Positions 1 through 13,808 are shown, numbered from the stretch's first letter. The stretch: DNA of 64,000 bases from Stomorhina lunata (GCA_933228675.1 OW121742.1:105369240-105433239), one strand, 5' to 3'. The notes: generated from the sequence alone by a model not told the origin. Numbers and translations: made by a program.

Positions 1-564
1 CTATGTTTATAGCAAGTTTTTCTTCAACACTTTTTATTTATCTTTATTTCTTTTGGGGTATGAGTTTTTTCCCCATTTTATTTCTTTTTATGCGAGATAA
101 TTTCTTATTGCGTTTCTTTTTTGTTTTTCTGCAGTTGCCTTGTAATAAAGTCAAACATTTGTAGTAAAGATTGTTTGTCTTAGCAAAAAAAAAACAAAAT
201 CTACAACAAAAAAATTTTAGAAGGAAAAGACTACTTTAATTTTCCTCTAAAGCATCATTAAGCCAGTCGTAGTAGTCTTTTTTTGTAGAAAACCTACATG
301 AATTAAGCAGAATTTATGCTTTTTTAATTACTTACTTAAATCCTAGATGAAAAAAAAAGAAAAATAAAGGAAAATAGAAATTAAGATCAAAAGATACGTA
401 TATTTAACTTAGGCCTAAGTAGTTATTAAAAGTTATGACTTATTATAATGACAGGAACTCGTGCATAAAAAGAAAATATATGAACATTTATTCTAATACT
501 AATACAAATTCCATTACTTCTGCTTCAAGTAATGCTACTATTACTAGTATTGGTAAAGGTATTA
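1..564. other. AT-rich unique DNA, probably intronic
   Basis: No gene is supported. Homopolymer runs are frequent. A short imperfect inverted repeat built on AAAGACTACT and AGTAGTCTTT lies at about 224-282. The stretch runs into a satellite that starts near 565. Confidence 0.6.
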
Positions 565-2837
565 GTAATAGTTTTTCTATAGAAAAAAAATCGCTAAAAA
601 ATTTTTTCTATAGAAAAAATTTTATTTAAAAATTTTGTCTAGAGAAAAAATTTCGTTAAAAAATTTTTTCTGTAGAAAAAATTTCGTTAGAAATTTTTTT
701 CTATAGAAATAATTTCGTTAAAAAACTTTTTCTATAGAAAAAATTTCGTTAAAAAACTTTTTCTATGGAAAAAATTTCGTTAAAAAATTTTTTCTACAAA
801 AAAAATTTCGTTAAAAAAATTTTTCTATAGAAAAAATTTCGTTAAAAAATTTTTTCTATAGAAAAAATTTTGCAAAAAAATTTTTTAGCAAAATTTTTTC
901 TATAGAAAAAATTTTTTATTTATTTCTAGAGAAAAAATCTTTTAACGAAATTTTTTTTATTAAAAAAATTTTTTAACGAAATTTTTTCTATAGAAAAATT
1001 TTTTAACGAAATTTTTTCTATAGAAAAAATTTTTTAACGAAATTTTTTCTATAGAAAAAATTTTTTAACGAAATTTTTTCTATAGAAAAAATTTTTTAAC
1101 AAAATTTTTTCTATAGAAAAAAATTTTTAACGAAATTTTTTCTATAGAAAAAATTTTTTAACGAAATTTTTTCTATAGAAAAAAATTTTTAACGAAATTT
1201 TTTCTATAGAAAAAATTTTTTAACGATATTTTTTCTATAGAAAACATTTTTTAACGAAATTTTTTCTATAGAAAAAATTTTTTAACGAAATTTTTTCTAT
1301 AGAAAAAATTTTTTAACGATATTTTTTCTAAAGAAAAAATTTTTCAACCAAATTTTTTCTATAGAAAAAATTTTTTAACGAAATTTTTTCTATAGAAAAA
1401 ATTTTTTAACGAAATTTTTTCTATAGAAAAAATTTTTTAACGAAATTTTTTCTATAGAAAAAATTTTTTAATGAAATTTTTTCTATAGAAAAATTTTTTT
1501 AACGAAATTTTTCCTATAGAAAAAATTTTTTAACGAAATTTTTTCTATAGAAAAAATTTTTTAACGAATTTTTTTTTATAGAAAAAATTTTTTAACGAAA
1601 TTTTTTCTATAGAAAAAATTTTTTAACGAAATTTTTTCTATAGAAAAATTTTTTTAACGAAATTTTTTCTATAGAAAAAATTTTTTAACGAAATTTTTTC
1701 TATAGAAAAAATTTTTTAACGAAATTTTTTTCTATAGAAAAAATTTTTTAACGAAATTTTTTCTATAGAAAATATTTTTTAACGAAATTTTTTCTATAGA
1801 AAAAATTTTTTAACGAAATTTTTTCTATAGAAAAAATTTTTTAACGAAATTTTTTCTATAGAAAAAATTTTTTAACGAAATTTTTTCTACAGAAAAAATA
1901 TCGTTAAAAAATTTTTTCTATAGAAAAAATTTCGTTAAAAAAATTTTTTTATGGAAAAGATATCGTTAAAAATTTTTTTCTATAGAAAAAATGACGTTAA
2001 AAAATTTTTTCTATAGAAAAAAATTTTTAACGATATCTTTTCCATAGAAAAAATTTTTTAACGAAATTTTTTCTATAGAAAAAATTTTTTAACGATATTT
2101 TTTCTGTAGAAAAAATTTTTTAACGAAATTTTTTCTATAGAAAAAATTTTTTAACGAAATTTTTTCTATAGAAAAAATTTTTTAACGAAATTTTTTCTAT
2201 AGAAAAAATTTTTTAACGAAATTTTTTCTATAGAAAAAATTTTTTAACGAAATTTTTTCTATAGAAAAAATTTTTTAACGAAATTTTTTCTATAGAAAAA
2301 ATTTTTTAACGAAATTTTTTCTATAGAAAAAATTTTTTAACGAAATTTTTTCTATAGAAAAAATTTTTTAACGAAATTTTTTCTATAGAAAAAATTTTTT
2401 AACGAAATTTTTTCTATAGAAAAAATTTTTTAACGAAATTTTTTCTATAGAAAAAATTTTTTAACGAAATTTTTTCTATAGAAAAAATTTTTTAACGAAA
2501 TTTTTTCTATAGAAAAAATTTTTTAACGAAATTTTTTCTATAGAAAAAATTTTTTAACGAAATTTTTTCTATAGAAAAAATTTTTTAACGAAATTTTTTC
2601 TATAGAAAAAATTTTTTAACGAAATTTTTTCTATAGAAAAAATTTTTTAACGAAATTTTTTCTATAGAAAAAATTTTTTAACGAAATTTTTAACGATATT
2701 TTTTCTGTAGAAAGAATTTTTTAACGAAATTTTTGCTATAGAAAAAATTTTTTAACGAAATTTTTTCTATAGAAAAAATTTTTTATATAGAATACATAGA
2801 AAAAAAATTCGTTAAAAAATTGTTTCTATAGAAAACT
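565..2837. repeat. Satellite A: 31-bp tandem array with strand switches
   Basis: The unit is 31 bp: a perfect palindrome made of T6, CTATAG and A6, followed by T6 and an asymmetric AACGAAA. Length divided by period gives about 73 units. Only the AACGAAA/TTTCGTT part shows orientation. It reads TTTCGTT from 565 to about 880, AACGAAA to about 1880, TCGTT at about 1895-2005, AACGAAA from about 2020 to 2785, and TTCGTT again at about 2808. The switch near 880 sits in a palindromic stretch. Units in the middle are nearly identical and the edges are more mutated. No open frame of interest. Confidence 0.95.
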
Positions 2838-4541
2838 GGGTTTTTCAATTAAAATTAGTTTTATATTTTTACCTTTAAACCCATTATTTTAAGGAAATAG
2901 TACCATTTTCAAGCAAAAATTAAATTTTTTAAGGAATTAAAAAAATGTTTGTAATTTAATGCGATCCTTGCTCCTTAAGAGGTATGACAAAAACCAAGTG
3001 GTACTTTTGATAAATGATTTCCTTTAGTTTAGTAAATAGTTCTATTAAGTACTTTTTCGTTGTTGTCATTTACAACAACTCTTTTGTTCAATATCCTTTC
3101 TATGATTTGTACTGTTGTGCTAATAAAATGAATTGCCATTGTCCTTTCCCTACTTGTGTGTGTGTGTCTTTAAGAAAAAGTTTTTGTTTAAACAATTTTT
3201 TTGTTCTGGGTATAACTATTTGTATTTTTTCTTATTTTATTTTCAACATTGATTGAGTAACTTTATCAGACCCAGCATTTACAACATCATCATCATCTTC
3301 ATCATGGTTCTGAATATTATGGCTCTTTGATCAAGTTGCAAGATTTGGTAGTTTGGTTTCTATTTGATAAAGAGTTGTGCAGCTGTCTGTCCTTCTGTAA
3401 GTCCGTCTGTCTCTGTGCTAGCAAATGCATTATTTTTCTGTACTTGTTCCCTTGTAGTCCCTAAATCAAACTTGTGAACTTCTGCTGCTGGTTTAGATTT
3501 TTTCTCTAATATTTGTGTACTTTTTTCAAACTTTTTTGTAGAAAACTTTTTCTACTTTTTCCTGTGTTGTATTACACTTTTTTTATAGATTTTTCTTATT
3601 TAACTTTTTCTTTCTAAACAAATTTTTGTCATACAAATATCATAAAGTTTTTCTTTTTGTGCACATTTTCTCGACAAATACATTTTTAACTATGTCCGTC
3701 TGTCTTTTTAGAAGTGAACAGAGATATTGTCTTTGTATGTGAAATTGCTGGAATTGTTATCGGTGTCACTTTTTTTTAAGAATTCAAGAAGAGTTGAGGA
3801 AAAAAGTCTGAAGTGTTCTTCAAAAAAAAAAAAAAATTAAGAAACAAAAGTATTTTGTGGAAATACTTAAAAATTGAACAAAGAAGAAAATTTAGAAATT
3901 TAGGAAATTATATATTTTTAATAGGAAGTTACCTTAAAAATTCTATTCTCTTGACTAATACCTCAACAAAGCTTTTTCGTAAAAATTCTTGCCGCCACCT
4001 CCGAAATATAAATTTCATCATTTGTTCATATTTCCACTTTAAAATTAAATCCCACGCACATCCATTCCTGGTACTTTCAAGTGCTTTGACTCATTTATAT
4101 TTAAATTAAAATTTATTATGTCTCTCAAAAGAAAACCCTTTAAATTAACTTTTATATATATTTATATTTAATAGTTTTTTTTTTTTTGTTGTATACCACA
4201 TGAAAAAAAAAAACTAATCCCACCCTACTATTTGGGGCAGCATCAACCATAATATGTAAATACTGAAACAGTAAAAACACTAAAGCAGATGGAAATGGCT
4301 GCAACAATAAAATATTTTGTTATCCTTTTTTATAGCAAAACCAGGAAGAGAACATATTTTTATAAAAATTAAATTGAAACCCAAGACAATTGTAGAAAAT
4401 ACAACAAAAAACACCTAAAATGTAAACAAAACCTAAACAAAAGCATCAAAATATAATCGAATAAAAACTGTAGCATAATCTAGGGCGGTAATGAAGTTAA
4501 GACAAAAGAATAAAAATATACATAATTTAGAGATGACTATA
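2838..4541. other. AT-rich unique DNA
   Basis: I see no supported exon. There is a small ATC/ATG-rich microsatellite at about 3284-3306, a short GTCTGTC stretch near 3385-3412 and several poly-A/T runs. The short open frames here (for example 3014-3256 and 3813-4109) have the composition of random AT-rich DNA. Confidence 0.6.
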
Positions 4542-5379
4542 ACTATGACTAGACTATGACTAGACTATGACTAGACTATGACTAGACTATGACTAGACTA
4601 TGACTAGACTATGACTAGACTATGACTAGACTATGACTAGACTATGACTAGACTATGACTAGACTATGACTAGACTATGACTAGACTATGACTAGACTAT
4701 GACTAGACTATGACTAGACTATGACTAGACTATGACTAGACTATGACTAGACTATGACTAGACTATGACTAGACTATGACTAGACTATGACTAGACTATG
4801 ACTAGACTATGACTAGACTATGACTAGACTATGACTAGACTATGACTAGACTATGACTAGACTATGACTAGACTATGACTAGACTATGACTAGACTATGA
4901 CTAGACTATGACTAGACTATGACTAGACTATGACTAGACTATGACTAGACTATGACTAGACTATGACTAGACTATGACTAGACTATGACTAGACTATGAC
5001 TAGACTATGACTAGACTATGACTAGACTATGACTAGACTATGACTAGACTATGACTAGACTATGACTAGACTATGACTAGACTATGACTAGACTATGACT
5101 AGACTATGACTAGACTATGACTAGACTATGACTAGACTATGACTAGACTATGACTAGACTATGACTAGACTATGACTAGACTATGACTAGACTATGACTA
5201 GACTATGACTAGACTATGACTAGACTATGACTAGACTATGACTAGACTATGACTAGACTATGACTAGACTATGACTAGACTATGGCTAGACTATGACTAG
5301 ACTATGACTAGACTATGACTAGACTATGACTAGACTATGACTAGACTATGACTAGACTATGACTAGACTATGACTATAC
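4542..5379. repeat. Satellite D: 11-bp tandem array, almost perfectly uniform
   Basis: The unit is ACTATGACTAG (11 bp), repeated head to tail. Length divided by period gives about 76 copies. I see one internal substitution, TATGGCTAG near 5285, and decay only at the two ends (AACTATGACT at the left, ACTATACTTATGG at the right). All frames contain TAG or TGA stops, so it is not coding. The uniformity implies recent expansion or ongoing homogenisation. The unit resembles the degenerate AGCTATGACTAGAGCT minisatellites at 23.6-25.0 kb. Confidence 0.97.
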
Positions 5380-7498
5380 TTATGGTCTAAATTAAGAATT
5401 TAAAGTCCATTGAGCTTTTTACTTAGTTTTAAAGCACAAATTGCATTAAGTTTGTTTGAATCAAAAACGAACAAGAGAAGGCTAAAAAATTGTTAAAGTT
5501 AACTTTACAGAATTTGCTTCTTTTACAAAAGTTAAGCATGTGTTGGCCTTTTTTTGCCAGCATTTGCTGGCTCCATGACCCAAAGGCTTTTTTGTATGTA
5601 GCTTGCACTCTTTAGACCAAAAAACTTATTTTTAGTTTTGTTTTTAGCAGACAAACTTTTCACTTTAAAGGGACACTTTTCACAGTAATTGCAAGAGTGT
5701 TAAGGGGTAGTGGCATAAAAAGAAACTAAAACTACCAAAGGGCAATAGGAACTTTAATTTTATGGCAGTAGAAGGAAAAAGCTAAATGTGATATAAAAGA
5801 AAAACTTAAATTGCAGGAAGTGAACAGATGTTTTCTGTTTAATGCTTAAGCTTAAGGAAATCTTTGTCATTTTAGTTAAGGATAAAGGATTTAAGATGAA
5901 ATTCGAAAGAATTTAAATACAAGTTTTAGGGATTTAAAAGGAAATTTAAGATATGATTAAGATAGGCAACGATAAATTAGTATGAAACTTTGTCGGATAA
6001 AGAGTTTAGAATTCTAAAGTTAAGCTTTTAAAATTCTTAGCTCATAATTTCGTGTTTTTAGTTTGATAATAGTCCTTTTTGGACTAGCATATTAAATTTA
6101 CTTCTTTTTTGTTTTAGTCCTTAGTATTTTGTGACATAACGGTCCTTTAAAGGGCTTTAAAGTCACTTAGATATTAATATGTAGAAAACAATCTAAATAT
6201 GAACATGTAGTAAAAAACTAGGTTTCTTTACAAAACTAAAACTATTTTTACCATAAATTTTTGGCTTAAACCTAAAACCTTGTACTTAGTTCGTTTAACA
6301 ATTATGCCAGTTAATTATAGTCATACACAAACCCTTTATTACTTATACTAACACAAACCCCTTTCCTCTTCCCTCTCGTTCTCTATAGAATGCATGCAAT
6401 ATCCTAATTTCCCTAAATAATTTACAACTTTTTCCTTTTATTAGGGAAATAAAGCCTTTTTCCCCGCTAACACTAAAACCAGTTACTCGGCATTGCTGGT
6501 ACTTAAATGTTTACGAGCATACAATAACTGTAGTCTATTTCAAGGCTCCCTCTAAAATTGTCAATTATTAACATAAATTTTAAGTACCAGAATCCCTTAG
6601 TTTTCCGTTTTGGCTTTTCTGAATAAAAAGCTTTTCACATTTTTCTCCCTTTGTGTTTGGTTTTCTAAATTAATTCTCATTGTATGAATGGTTCGTATGG
6701 CTTGAATGGGGCAAAAAAGGTTTGTAATGGAATTCTTTTTTTTTTTGTGTTGCTAAAGCCATAACTTACGAAAAACTATAAATTTAATTTAGAAAAAGCA
6801 TATTTAAGGGCTAATTTTAATACTTTGACCTCTAAAGGAAGTATCGTAAATATAAAGTCATAAAGGAAATAGTGAAAGGATCTTTTGTTTAAATTAAAAT
6901 GAATTACATAAAATTTTTATTGAAGTTTTGTTGAACTGGAAGATTTGTAAAGATCTAAGCCTCAGCCAAATTTACAAATGTAGCATATGATATGTTCATG
7001 GATGAACACATCAAAAAATGATCCAAATGTCCAATTTGGCGTTTTAAACTCTTAAATTTATATGTATTTTAACGAAAATTACTAAAAACATTTCTTTTAG
7101 TAGAGAGGTCCTAATGATTCAATTAGTCAACTTTCGGTTCTAGTCTTTCGCACATTATGGTCGATAGAATCTAAGAATGAATGGAAGGGAGGCTTACACC
7201 TCTATAATTACCGCATACCATTGTATCTCCTTTTTATGCACCTGACAAAAAACATTCAGACTCCAATCTAACTTTACGGGTTTTATAAGTCGAAATATAA
7301 ACATTATCAACTCATTACCTTTGGATTTAAAAAGTCTGCTGGTAAGCCACTAACACCTGTAGCTGTTTAATTTTTCAGTTGGGTTATGGCTAGTCTAGAC
7401 TCATATTGGTTAGATGGTAGACTTATAGTGCTTCCATCGGGCATATCATCTTGGTCACTTTTGTTCAATATCAACAATTTGCAAAACTCAATATGAAT
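5380..7498. other. AT-rich unique DNA
   Basis: No gene, RNA or recognisable transposon seen. Pyrimidine-rich stretches (for example 6360-6390) and poly-T runs occur. Nothing looks like an exon with flanking splice sites. Confidence 0.55.
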
Positions 7499-7940
7499 GG
7501 TGCCAAATGGCCGCATTGGATATCGATGCATACCTCAGACTTTTAAGCAAATATTGTGTAACATACCTTAGGGATTTTCAAAATATATTAGTTTGCAAAG
7601 CAATTTAATATCTAAATATATTCATAAGTTTGTCAAAACATTTAGTTTAAATAAAATTATTATACTATTAGTGAACTCTTGACAAACATGTTACAATCTA
7701 GTGAACTAAATTATCCTGTTTCTAAATTATCCTACATTATTTAGAATATCCTAAAAGTATGCTACACAAATGTTTCTAAATTATCCTACTTTCGAACGAT
7801 ATAAGCGGTGATTTGGCCCCAGATTTAGCAGTCGCCTCCATGAATATATTGCAAATTTCTTTAGAATATCCTAAAAGTATGCTACACAAATGTTTCTAAA
7901 TTATCCTACATTCCAACGATATATGCGGTGATTTGGCCCC
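7499..7940 (+). mobile_element. MITE family M, copy 1 (diverged, right end duplicated)
   Basis: The left end (GGTGCCAAATGGCCGCATTGG, then TATCGATG) and right end (CGATATAAGCGGTGATTTGGCCCC) match the terminal inverted repeats of copies near 36.0, 39.8, 40.1 and 63.4 kb. Inside are the family's subterminal motifs, ACCTTAGGGATTTTCAAA on the left and CTAAAAGTATGCTACAC on the right. The element ends near 7820. The right-hand 120 bp is then repeated, giving a second end near 7940. No coding capacity. Confidence 0.75.
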
Positions 7941-7980
7941 AGATTTAGCAGTAGCCTCCATGAATATATTGCAAATTTCT
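7741..7980. repeat. 120-bp tandem duplication of a MITE right end
   Basis: Bases 7741-7860 and 7861-7980 align without gaps and differ at four positions that I can see. The unit contains the MITE right end, CTAAAAGTATGCTACAC through TTTGGCCCC, plus about 40 bp of flank. The duplication therefore happened after the MITE inserted. Confidence 0.95.
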
Positions 7981-9770
7981 TTTGAACCAGAAAAATTTTC
8001 TCTGAGCAATTGAGTTGTCCGTTGGGATTCTTTTTCTATTATCCCTGTCTCCCAGTAGTACATAGGGTCTCAACCATCCTTTTATATCAAACTCCATTGC
8101 AAGATTATTGAAATGCGTCATTCTATGAATAGTTTTTTGATTACAACTCCACATCAATGGACCTCCTTGACGTTGTAGCAGGTGCACCAGCACGACGGCC
8201 GCTTTCCTGTGGATTCAAAGCGCTTGTCGACAAATGTTGGTATTTGGCCTTCGAAGAGTGTTGCCTATCCACTGCCATTTCCGTTGAAGCAGGGATTTGG
8301 TTTGTCGCGTTTAGTATATCTTGCCGTAAGCATTTGTTTGCAAAGATTTGCAGGCGCTTATCGATGGCATTTGCGCGTTTCGAAGTTCGCAATCGTAATA
8401 CGGGATGGACTTGATATTCGAGTTGTATATTCGTAGCTTAGTTGTTGTTGATATTTGCCGAGATTTCCAAATAGCTTGAAGATTGCCGAATGCAGATTTT
8501 GCCTTATTAGTACGCGGTTTAATATCCTCATCGGCGACACCTTTTGTAGATACCAAACTACCAAGATAATACCAAGGTTCCTACACATCATAAAACCTCG
8601 TTATCCACATTGATGTGTGTCGACGGGTTTGCGCCATAGCCTCCAGGCATAAAATTTCTCTTGGAAATATTGATTTCCAACCCAGCTACCCGTGATTCAA
8701 CAGTGATAGCGTTAGTGTTTTCTTGAAGGTGACCTGAGCTTTGGCTTAGAAGACATACGTCATTGGCGTATTCCAAGTTATCGAGTTATCCTTTTGTAGT
8801 TACTAAACTTCCCAGGTAATTAAAGGTATCTGCACATCAAATAACCTCATTATTTTATCGGGTTTGCGCCATAGCCTCCGGGCATAAATTTTGTTTCAGA
8901 AATATTGATTTCCAGCCCAGCTGTCCAAGATTCAATAGTGATAGCGTTAGTATTATCAAGAAGGTGACCTGAGCTTTGGCTTAGAAGACATACGTCATCA
9001 CCATATTCCAAGTTCTCTAGTTGTTTAAACGGTGTCTATTGGATGTCATGTCTAAATTAAAGAGCCATGTGCATTATGTTATAGATGGTGAGAATAAAAA
9101 GTTTAGGTGACAAGATATATCCCTATCTTACTCCAGTAGTAACTTCGAACGGATTTGACAATTTCCCTTTTCCACGACTTCTTCTTCTGTTATCCTTGAG
9201 TCCCAGAGGAGCATAGGGCCTAAAAAAAATCCACGTACATTGACCGAATTAAGTTCAGAATTTTCTATGGCATATTACGTTTTTCTAAAATTCTCCATAG
9301 ATAGTTCCTACTGACACTGCCGAAGGCCATAAACACTAGGTAAATGGAGGTGCGGAATGAATTTATTTGCTCTAGTACTATTCTTGCTGTGTTGATTAGG
9401 TCAACACAAGATCGGTTCTCTCTGATTTTCGCGGAGTAAAGCGGAAACTGCATCGGATATTCTGTTTAAAATTACTCGACTTAGTATATTGCTCGGAATT
9501 GGAAGAAGTGTTATACCCCTGTAGTTATTGCAGTCTACCTTCATTCCAGGAGGTTGGCAGAGCTTGTTCTTCCCATATTTTATGCACAAATGGGTGCCAC
9601 AGTCTCGCCGATCTTTCAACAATACATAACAGCATCTCCGCTGAGATTTTGTCATTGTCCGGGGCCTTATTGCGTTTAAGGCTTTTAGTGGCGTTCTTAG
9701 CATTTTGTATTGTTGGTGGATTGTCTGAAATTCCATTGAATATACGGTAATGGTTGGCTTTATTGTGCAC
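7981..9770 (-). pseudogene. Broken non-LTR retrotransposon (reverse transcriptase remnant, RTE-like?)
   Basis: Read on the minus strand, the conserved order of a LINE reverse transcriptase appears in several frames. Near 9700 is RNKAPDNDKISAEML (fingers, usually NKAPGxDGISAEML). At about 9600 is NNYRGITLL. At about 9420-9280 is NRSCVDLINTARIVLEQ followed by VSRNYLWRIL. At about 8770 is EYANDVCLLSQ, standing where the catalytic FADD box should be. At about 8550-8390 are DEDIKPRTNKAKSAFGNL and TKLRIYNSNIKSI. At about 8190-8150 is GAPATTSRRSIDVEL, typical of the C-terminus. Several frameshifts and the altered FADD box show it is dead. The element would normally be over 3 kb with an N-terminal endonuclease; any endonuclease part beyond 9770 is not recognisable to me. 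Clade assignment to RTE is from memory of motif style and is tentative. Confidence 0.85.
8541..9020. repeat. Diverged direct duplication inside the LINE remnant
   Basis: 8541-8785 and 8791-9020 are direct repeats about 250 bp apart. Both start CTTTTGTAG, share GGGTTTGCGCCATAGCCTCC and GACCTGAGCTTTGGCTTAGA, and end in ATTCCAAGTT. They cover the same catalytic (ADD-box) region of the reverse transcriptase twice. The copies differ at many positions, so the duplication is old, or two related insertions recombined. Confidence 0.85.
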
Positions 9771-10460
9771 TTCCGTCAGTTTTGGTTATCCAATAGGTTT
9801 GTTTAATGTTGACTTGAAGTGTTGAGATTAGGCGGTAGCTATTTGTGGGGTAGTGGCTTTGTAGCTTTAAAATTCTTTACGCGACATATTCAAGCATATT
9901 CTTGCTTTGACTGCAATAACGTAATCGAAGTTCATATTAGATCACATTCCATATGATAAGTATCTTTCGCCAACTACAACTGATCTATCTGGTTCTTTGT
10001 AATTTAGTCAAAGGATAGGTCGCTTTGTGGATTTCAAGGTCTGGAAACCTAGTGCTGATGACTACTGAAAACCTCGTACCGTTGTCAGTCGTTACACATA
10101 TGGAGGCTAAATTTACCAACAGAAGGCTCAAAGCAACTTTCGGGCCCTATCTTTACATCAAATTTGAATAAAAATTACTTCAATGTCTTGATGAGGGCAG
10201 CTGTCGTAAACTTCCTTTAGTCGATTTCAAAAAGTTTTTTTTTTTTCTTGACATCATCATCATTCCGTTCGTACGTGAACATAAATTAGTTTCAGAAAAA
10301 TGTAGAAAGCTTTGAAGGGAAACTAGATTCAGCATTATTTTGCTTACCGTAAGTCCTCACCCAAATTCATGTCTACTCTGATAAGATAGATATCGTATAA
10401 GTAGTCTATTGGTGGCCATTCCATTTCAGCTACTATATATATAACTCGCTCACAGCGAGG
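9771..10460. other. Unclassified, possibly 5' part of the LINE remnant
   Basis: Base composition is less AT-rich than the unique DNA around it and similar to the LINE remnant, so it may hold decayed endonuclease sequence on the minus strand. I could not find a clear endonuclease motif. A small perfect hairpin with stems CTCGCT and AGCGAG lies at about 10445-10460. Confidence 0.35.
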
Positions 10461-10612
10461 GCGTTAAACGTATTTCCCTTGGGGATACCAAGAGGAAGTC
10501 TGTTTCCACAGTTGAGATGAATTATAGATCCTATGTTACAGGCTCTGTATTATCAAGTTGAGACCTATTAGAACCGTTTTTTTTTTGGTATCCAACATCC
10601 CCTACAACACTG
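10461..10612 (+). repeat. Dispersed repeat R, copy 1
   Basis: This stretch shares a series of blocks with 20015-20150 (minus) and 58785-58925 (plus): TTCCC followed by GTGATG/GGATACC, TTCCACAGTTGAGAT, AAGTTGAGACC.ATTAGA, and a terminal GGT.TCCAACATCC.CTAC. It is about 150 bp. No open frame is shared by the three copies that I can see. The family is not known to me; it could be a SINE body or part of a larger non-autonomous element. Confidence 0.7.
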
Positions 10613-10694
10613 AGTTTGGGAGTTTTCAAGACGATGGAAATGGAATAACCTTTTGTTTTATGATTTATAAAACATGATTTTAAAAAGCATCCAA

Positions 10695-10860
10695 TGGGCT
10701 GTTCACATATTACGTAACGCTTTTTTCGCAAATTTTGAACCTCCTCCCCCCCCTGTCTAACACATTTTAGTAGAAAAGCGCATACAAAATTCCTCTACCG
10801 TAACAAAAGTCATACCCCTCGCCCTCCTAAGAGCGTTACGTAATATGTGAACAGTTCCCA
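10695..10860. mobile_element. MITE-like element with TTACGTAACGC inverted ends
   Basis: The left end TGGGCTGTTCACATATTACG continues into TAACGC. The right end is its inverted complement (GCGTTACGTAATATGTGAAC, then AGTTCCCA) with one 2-base gap. The element is about 166 bp with an A/T and C-rich centre (a C8 run at about 10747) and no coding capacity. No clear target-site duplication was identified. Confidence 0.8.
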
Positions 10861-10881
10861 AGGGCAAAAAAGTCTTAATTT

Positions 10882-11375
10882 ACAAATTAATTTAATACAT
10901 CCTAAGAGTATGCAACATGTTTTAAATTTCCAGTTATTTCAATTAAAATGGAATGGACCAATGTTAAAAAAATACAGGCTTTATAAAGTTAATCTCCTGT
11001 CATATAATACATTGAAATTCCTTTAATTTTCATGATTTTATAAGCCTAATACCTTATACGGAAGATTTGGAAAAGACCTCATCCTTATTAAAAATTATCA
11101 GAATTTGTAGCATTTTCAAGCCACTTAAAGAACGACTTAATAGTTTATTTGGGTGGTAGTTTTACCTAAAAAAGTTTAAGCTTGATTTATCGCAAGACAT
11201 TTAAGAACATAAAAGTATTAATAAACAAGTCAATTTCATACAACCTAAAAGTATGCAACATTTTTTAAATACTCAAGTAATTTAATTAAATGAAAAGACC
11301 CAGTTGTTGGCAAACAAAACTAACAGACTTTATAAAATTAATCTCTTGTCATATAATCCAATGACATTCCTTTAA
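10882..11375. repeat. Two diverged direct copies of a ~150-bp AT-rich segment
   Basis: 10882-11033 and 11209-11375 share, in order, a TAATTTAATACA-like start, CCTAAGAGTATGCAAC or CCTAAAAGTATGCAAC, GACTTTATAAA.TTAATCTC, TGTCATATAAT.CA, and TTCCTTTAAT. Spacing between copies is about 330 bp. The copies are well diverged, so this is an old duplication of host DNA or of an unknown repeat. Confidence 0.65.
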
Positions 11376-12307
11376 TATTTCTTTTTCAAATTTTTCTAAC
11401 TATTTAATCTTTCATAAATTGAGACTTTCAATTGCATAACCCAAACGCAAATAAATAAAATTCCTGGAAAATTGTAGCATTTTTTTTAACAAAAGCATAA
11501 AGGAAATAAAAATATTTCTTTAATTGTTTTTTCCTTTTCATAGCCATTCAATAAAAATGTTTTTTTTTGTATATTTTTTATCCCTTTGTGTTCTACTTTT
11601 GCTTTTAAACTTTTTTCTGTGTTTAAAAATTTCATTCTACTGCTCATTCCATTTAATTCCGTTCAAGAGGGTCCTTTGTTTTGCCAATTGTCTGCATCCT
11701 TGTTTAACTTTCATGTTTAAGCAAGAAAAAGGAAAATTAAAGAGAAATTGCTTAGACAACAAGAAAACCAGAAGCAATTGTTGAAATAATAATAAAGCAA
11801 AATAAATATATACTTTTTTTTCAAAAAAAATTTAACAAAGGCGAACAGGCCTATTATTATAATAAAAGCAAAATAAAATAAAATAACAATTGTTCAAAGG
11901 AACACTTAGAAACAATAGGAAAACATTTTGCTTACTTGATTTTCTGGCTTTATCATATGAAAATAAAAGATTTTATACTTTTTTCTTGATAAAAAAAAAT
12001 TTCTACAAATGAAATGATTTTAAATGAAGGAGGAAAATTTGTTAAATAACAATAAAAAGTTAAAATATAAAGGGGAGAAAAAAAGTTAACATGCAAAGTT
12101 TTACTGTCTGTAAAGTTTAAGGCTTATAAAACAAATTGTTTAAATAAAAAATTTTCAAAATAATATAAAATATAAATAATAATTTAATTGATTTAGTTGG
12201 AATAATTTTAGGAAATTTCCAACTTTTCTGAAAAGTAAAGAAAAATTTATTACAACAATTGATTGATTGATTGAGTTATAAAGAATATCATATTTGTAAT
12301 TGCAGAG
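11376..12307. other. AT-rich unique DNA
   Basis: Nothing recognisable. Poly-A and poly-T runs dominate. A short open frame at 11524-11784 has low-complexity Phe/Leu/Lys composition, as expected by chance in AT-rich DNA. Confidence 0.55.

Positions 12308-13808
<1,501 letters not shown>

Noticed and set aside
4542..5379. CRISPR array
   Set aside because: Repeats are only 11 bp and contiguous with no spacers; the window is eukaryotic.
8157..8436. Plus-strand open frames over the LINE remnant
   Set aside because: They are shadows of the minus-strand reverse transcriptase C-terminus.
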